From Bimastos eiseni (taxonomy: Eukaryota; Annelida; Clitellata; Crassiclitellata; Lumbricidae), in the NCBI GenBank assembly GCA_959347315.1, contig OY365806.1, positions 36,326,264 through 36,390,263 of the forward strand: a DNA stretch of 64,000 bases. The letters run 5' to 3'. A program made the translations under genes and the position numbers. Positions 36,701 to 42,700 of this stretch are shown here, piece after piece. The notes beneath the pieces were generated by a model. It saw only the letters and a program-made list of their open reading frames with translations, made no database searches and was not told the DNA's origin. How positions within the stretch are numbered: position 1 is the stretch's first letter; every line of letters starts with the position of its first letter.

Positions 36701-39700
36701 AAACTGTTTTTCCTTCTGCCAGTCAGTGAAGGCTGTCACCAGAACGACAACGAGGACGGCACCTAAGATCGCCACGCCCTCTATCCATCCATGAGATGCC
36801 TCGTCGGCTAAAACATTTAATACCGGAATATTATCACATTGAAACCAGAATTTATTCTACGTTCAGTTTCATAGGATTAAAAAATGGGCTGTCGCACAGC
36901 ATGGTAGGAACGCTCATCAGTAATTCTTACGGTAAGCATATATAACTTAAAAAAATTTTATTCTCAGCTCGACCACGTGTAGGCCTATATATATGTACCA
37001 ACTGATTATACTGATTCATTGGCTTCTATCCTCTTCTTCGCTGTTCAATCTCCATCGTCCTAAACCGAAGTCCCTAAGTTCTTCCGCCTTGTTCTCTTTC
37101 GCTGATTTGTTGGCTACCGCAGTTGGCTCTTTCTTTGGCATCTCAACCCCGTTGACGACGCAGTGCAAAATCCGCTACTGCCATCACACCGTCAAGTATC
37201 TGGGTCAGGGTTCAACCTAGGTTTTTCTGGCTTTTAGGGTCTTCCTGTTTATTATGTTTTTTTAGGTTTTAAGTAAGCAAAGTCGCACAACTGTCACAAA
37301 ATTAGTTAGGCCTATAATATTATTAAGAACTTTGCTTTTCCGTGTGAGATTGGAGAAGAATCCGGTTGCCAGAAGGTCAAAGGAGACAGAGTATAGCTGT
37401 TTAGGCAGGTGTAGTTTAGGTCGAGATATGGAAAATGGACGATAAGATGAATCTGGACGAGAGTTCTTGAGAAGGTGAGACTTAAGTTTCGAGCGGAAAG
37501 CCCGAGGCGTGATGGGTAGAGGAGCCTGAGACATGATGAGTGACGGGAAACGATGGCAGAGGAGCAGAAAAGTACAGAATTTAGGCGGCAGTTCGTTAAA
37601 GAGACTTGGTCCAGCGTTGCATATGGCTCGTTTTTTGACGATTTTCGGACGTTTGTTATCGGTGTCTTTCGCGCCACCATGAACAAGTCCATATTACGAG
37701 GTGTAAGTTCATTAACTGTCAAGCACCATTTGGAAAGGTCAAGAGAGACCTTGGGTTGGTGTCATCCTCAGCCAAAACGACACCCTCCTTAACATCTACT
37801 CTGCCTCCCTGCTGACTTCCTGGAAACCGAACTCTGACCTCCCACGGACAATCCTTTTCACAACCCTCTCAATTTGACGCAGCGCTTGTGAACAAGCTGG
37901 TGCGCTGCGCCCATAACTTTCAAGTGGCTCTTTTGAAATTCGGAAATTACGAATACGATTTTAATTCGTTGAAACCGGATACTGGTCGTAAAGTATTATT
38001 GCAGTATTATTAAAGTATTGCAGTATTATTAAAGTATCCATTCTACCGAGGAGCGCTCCCAGCCGAGCCACAACTAAGAAAAATACTTGAGCGACTTGTA
38101 TAACTCGCCGGTCGGAGCACAAGCAAAGAGTGGGACTCAATTGGGAGGTCCTTCCAGTTTGTAAAAGGCCCACAACCGAAAAGGCACGGCGTCGCCTTAT
38201 AGCCAAGAAAACATAGGCTGCGATTTGGTCCTAGGTTGGAAGGACGGGTCGACAATATTTGGGGTTGGGTGACAGGTCGGAAAAAAACTCAATTCTCAAA
38301 GTAGCTCCATTGCACCGACCTGAAATTTTGGAAGGGACCGTCCCTCTTGCTCCCCTAAGTCTCCGCCCCTGAATGTAAAAATACAGTGTCAAGACTGCAA
38401 TTAAATATCAGCATGATTTATCATACCATCTCCTGCAGCTTGTATATGATTGCATTGCCGGTTGCTCTGTGCACCACACCTCACACAAAGCAATGCTGCT
38501 GTAACAAATACTAGATAGTCGAAACACACATACACAGCATACACTAGACTCGACACATCGTCTAAACTGACCGACAATGTCATGATCTCTCTAACACTGT
38601 CTCTGAACCCTAATTTGACATGCAATCCGGCACCTTATCTCACCCTGGTGTCTTGTGTCTCCCATTGGTGAGACACTGACCAGTGACGACCCACTCTGAC
38701 ATCGGAATTACAACAGTAAGCACATGCACGTTAAATTGTCTGAAACTTGGGGAGGATATTTAAAATGTTGGAGGGGACCGTCCCGTGCTGTCCTCCCTAA
38801 GTCTCCGCCTCTGCAAGCAAGCCAGCGGAATTAGAAGCTAGCGATGCACCAGACGTGCTGCAACGTCGGACACTGGGCGGCGAAGATCGCACAAGAACGA
38901 TGGAGCACAACCAAGAATGCAACGCGAAACCAGATGGCAATGTGACATGAAATATGCTGGGACACAAGCAACCATTGCAGCACATAACGAATATATACAG
39001 GTGTATGCAGAAACAGAGGAGGAAATTAGGAAGCCGCCAAATAGACCGAGCAGCCGAGTGCAAGACCCGATCAAATCGTCCCAGGAAAAAAGGAAAAGGT
39101 CAACAAGTAAGGAACAGAGGGGTTTAAGAGAAAAGAAGCTGATTGGAGAATTTGGAGGCCACCAAAGAAGAGAGGACATCCATCATAGTCAGACATATCT
39201 GACTCACTCACATACTGTACCGCATCCATCGAGCGCGTGAGGTTGTAGGCTTGGACATCATCCGCAAAAAGTTGGTGCAGAAGCCCTAAGACGCCAGCAA
39301 TAGGCAGACATCAGCCGTATGGAAAAAATATAGCAACAGCCCTACAGTGCAGAACCTTGGGGCACCCCCAAAAGGGGTAGAGACCACAGACACCTATAGC
39401 TGAGCCAAGGACCACACAGTTTGAGCGGGCTGATAGAAAATACCTTGACCATTCAAGAGGCTAGTCCACAAAGCCAAACAAGGTGGAGAGGCGCTATACG
39501 CGAATGGAGCAGAGATGTCCACGGGTTGTGTTAACCTGCAGGTCAGGCCGGGTCGGGTCGGGTCGGGTTACGATTGTCTGTAGATTAGGCGGGTCGGTTT
39601 GGGTCGAGTCGAGATCCTGGTGGGTCGGGTTGGGTCGGGTTACAAACCCGGACCCATTTCGACCTACCTATTTATTGCAGAGCTTAATTTTCAACTCTGT

Positions 39701-42700
39701 GCTGTTCATAATGATTCGTTTAACGGTTTACATCTTCTGTGCATGCGTTAATTGGCAAGAGATCTTCAAGGCACCTGAGTGGGGAAAGAACAGAAAAAGA
39801 TGCCACGAGGATATCGCAGAGCCTATTGAACCTGATTCGTGCTACTGACTTCTGAGGCAAATAATCAGGCACCTTTTAAATGCTCGATTCTTTGACTCCA
39901 TGAGCAAGGACCGAACAAGCCTGAGATTAAAATCTCTTACATAATAAAGCCAGCATCGCTTTAGCGAACCAAGGTTCACATCGGACCCTGGTGTTAATCA
40001 GCTACAATCCAATAAATTGATTATGGCCAAGGAATTAGCGCGAATACTTAGGACAACACCGGATTTGTTTCTTTTAACACCGAACTCGGCCCAAGCTGTC
40101 GTATGGAATAATTTCTCACGAATTTTACAAAAAATAAAGGGCCGAAGGATTGATTACTAGCGTGTGAGTTATCTGAGGATGCAACGCGGAAACATGCGGA
40201 CCGGACGTTTGCGTACCAAATAATATCCGGAATTCTTTTTCATATATTTATGGAGAAAGTAAGTTTTGGCCAGAATAAATGGAATAAACGAAGGGTATCT
40301 TCCCTGATAAGTTCTCACAAATCAATATTATTCTCAAATATGGTGGTCTGACTGTGCTGAGTTTTTACGACATTAGAATTCGATGATAAAAAATATTAGC
40401 AGCGGGTCGGGTCGGATTGAGTCGGGTCATGCACGTCATGGGTTGGAAGGGTAAGATATTTGGACTCGGAAGTTGGATGGGGCCGGTCGGATTCATTTTC
40501 TATGGGTCGGGTTGGGTGGGTCATAGTAATTGGACCCATGGCAACTCTGGAATGGAGTGGTCCATCGAGTCAAAGGCAGAGTTTACGTCGAAAAGAACAT
40601 GAAGTGTAACTTAACAACGGTCAAAGCGCCATAAAAATCTGATAAAAGTCGAAGCAGTGATTCCTATGCGTATACGAAGGCCCGACTGCTGCGACGGAAT
40701 CAATTCATTCACATCCAGATAAGTGATCAACTGGTAAGTAACAGTGAATTCATTGGCAAAGATGAATGGCCATCAAACTCGCCATTCATTCATTCATTCA
40801 TTCATTCATTCATTTATTACAAAGATTTATATAGCGCCACTTCAAGGCTACTACTGTGGCGTACACCGTTCGGACGCTACCAGGTCGCGCAACGGTGCCG
40901 GCTCCAACCCTCTTCTGTGTCTGGAGCCACTCGAGTCACTTCTAAGTCGATTTTTAGCATAGCCTGACCGTTCTCCATCTATGCCTTTCGTAGCAGTGAC
41001 TGTCAGAGGAGAATCGGGGTTGACCGTTTCTCTAAAAGAGGCAACAGTATATGACTCTGTCTCGGGATCAGACTCTATCACTTCCGCGGTCGCCGAATGG
41101 GCAACGTCCTGAGGATGGCCTTTATTCAGAACAGGGTTCGCTCTTTTACCGACCGGAGTCTTCCCTTTCTTGTTTACTCGCTTAGAGACGGTTTTCCTCT
41201 TTCTCTCTACCTGACCTGAGCCTCGTCGTATCATTCTACATCTCGTGACTCTTAAACAATCGCCAACAGGGGGCATCAAACGTTCTCTCTGTTCCGGAGA
41301 GCAGAAATATTTGTAACAAGTCCCTTCGTCACTTTGCCGTAGGCAATACTGGCCACTGATCTTAACGTCGCCTTTTCCCAGACACTTATCCACCGGAAAT
41401 CGCACCTTCCACTTTTCATGTACCTCTCGCTCCATGTCCGTGTGTGGCATACCGGCCTCACACGTATAAATTATCATGCACCACGATTGACCGTCCTCTC
41501 GTTTTGCAGTTGTCCACCAACACCGTAATATATACTGAGACTTCGGGAAAACCCGGGGAGTATCTATGACTACGTTAGGTAGCCAAGAAGAATATGTATC
41601 GAAAAACCGTAATAAAATCAAGAAGAGATATCGCGGGGAAACCGCGATTAAAGATACTGCGTTCAGATACACAAGTAAAGATATCGCGGGGAAACCGCGA
41701 GTAAAGATATTGTTTCGATCGGATACGCAAGTCAAGAAACCACGGAAGACCGCAGGAGTAAGTATGACCTCGTTAGGTAGCCAACAAGAATATTTATCGA
41801 AAGACCGTAAGACAATCAAGAAGAGGTATCACGGGGAAACCGCGAATAAAGATATTGCGAATCAGACGCGCAAGTAAAGATATCGCGGGGAAACCGCGAG
41901 TAAAGATATTGCGATTAGACACGCAAATAAAGATATCGCGGAAGACCGCGGGAGTAAGTATGACCACGTTAGGTAGCCAAGTATATATATATATTACAGG
42001 GAGTAAGTATGACCACGTTAGGTAGCCAAGTATATATATAACAGGGAAAAGAAGATGAGAAAACAGCCGCAATTATTGAGGTCTTCGGCACCAGTCACGA
42101 CCGTTTCTTGTAATCGTCGTAAGCACCAATGGGGTTACCCTCCCCGTAATTATCGAACGTATTCAATGGAAACTTTCCCCGTATTTATCGAACGTTTAAC
42201 CGGCCTCTCTTTCGGTCTGTACGGTTGCTACTACGGGAATCTAGCCGGCTTGTATTTCTAGCGGCCACCCTAATTTTCTCGGTCTCGGCCACCCGGAACT
42301 TTTGCGTATCCGACAACCTGCTGGAAAACGCGAGGATTAACTATGACCGTTCTAGGTAGCCAACATTTATATTTCTTGGTTACCAAAACTTTCTCAGACT
42401 CGGCCACCCGAAACTTTTGCGTATCCGACAACCTGCTGGAAAACCCGAGGATTAACTATGACCGAACTAGGTAGCCAACATTTATATTTCTTGGTTACCA
42501 AAACTTTCTCCGACTCGGCCACCCGAAACTTTTGCGTATCCGAAAACCTGCTGGAAAACCCGAGGATTAACTATGACCGATCTAGGTAGCCAACATTTAT
42601 ATTTCTTGGTTACCCAAACTTTCTCACGGTCTGCGCGGTCGGGGATTTTTCCCAGTCTATCTATCACTCGGCCGCCGAGGCCTCTCTCGGTATATGCGGT

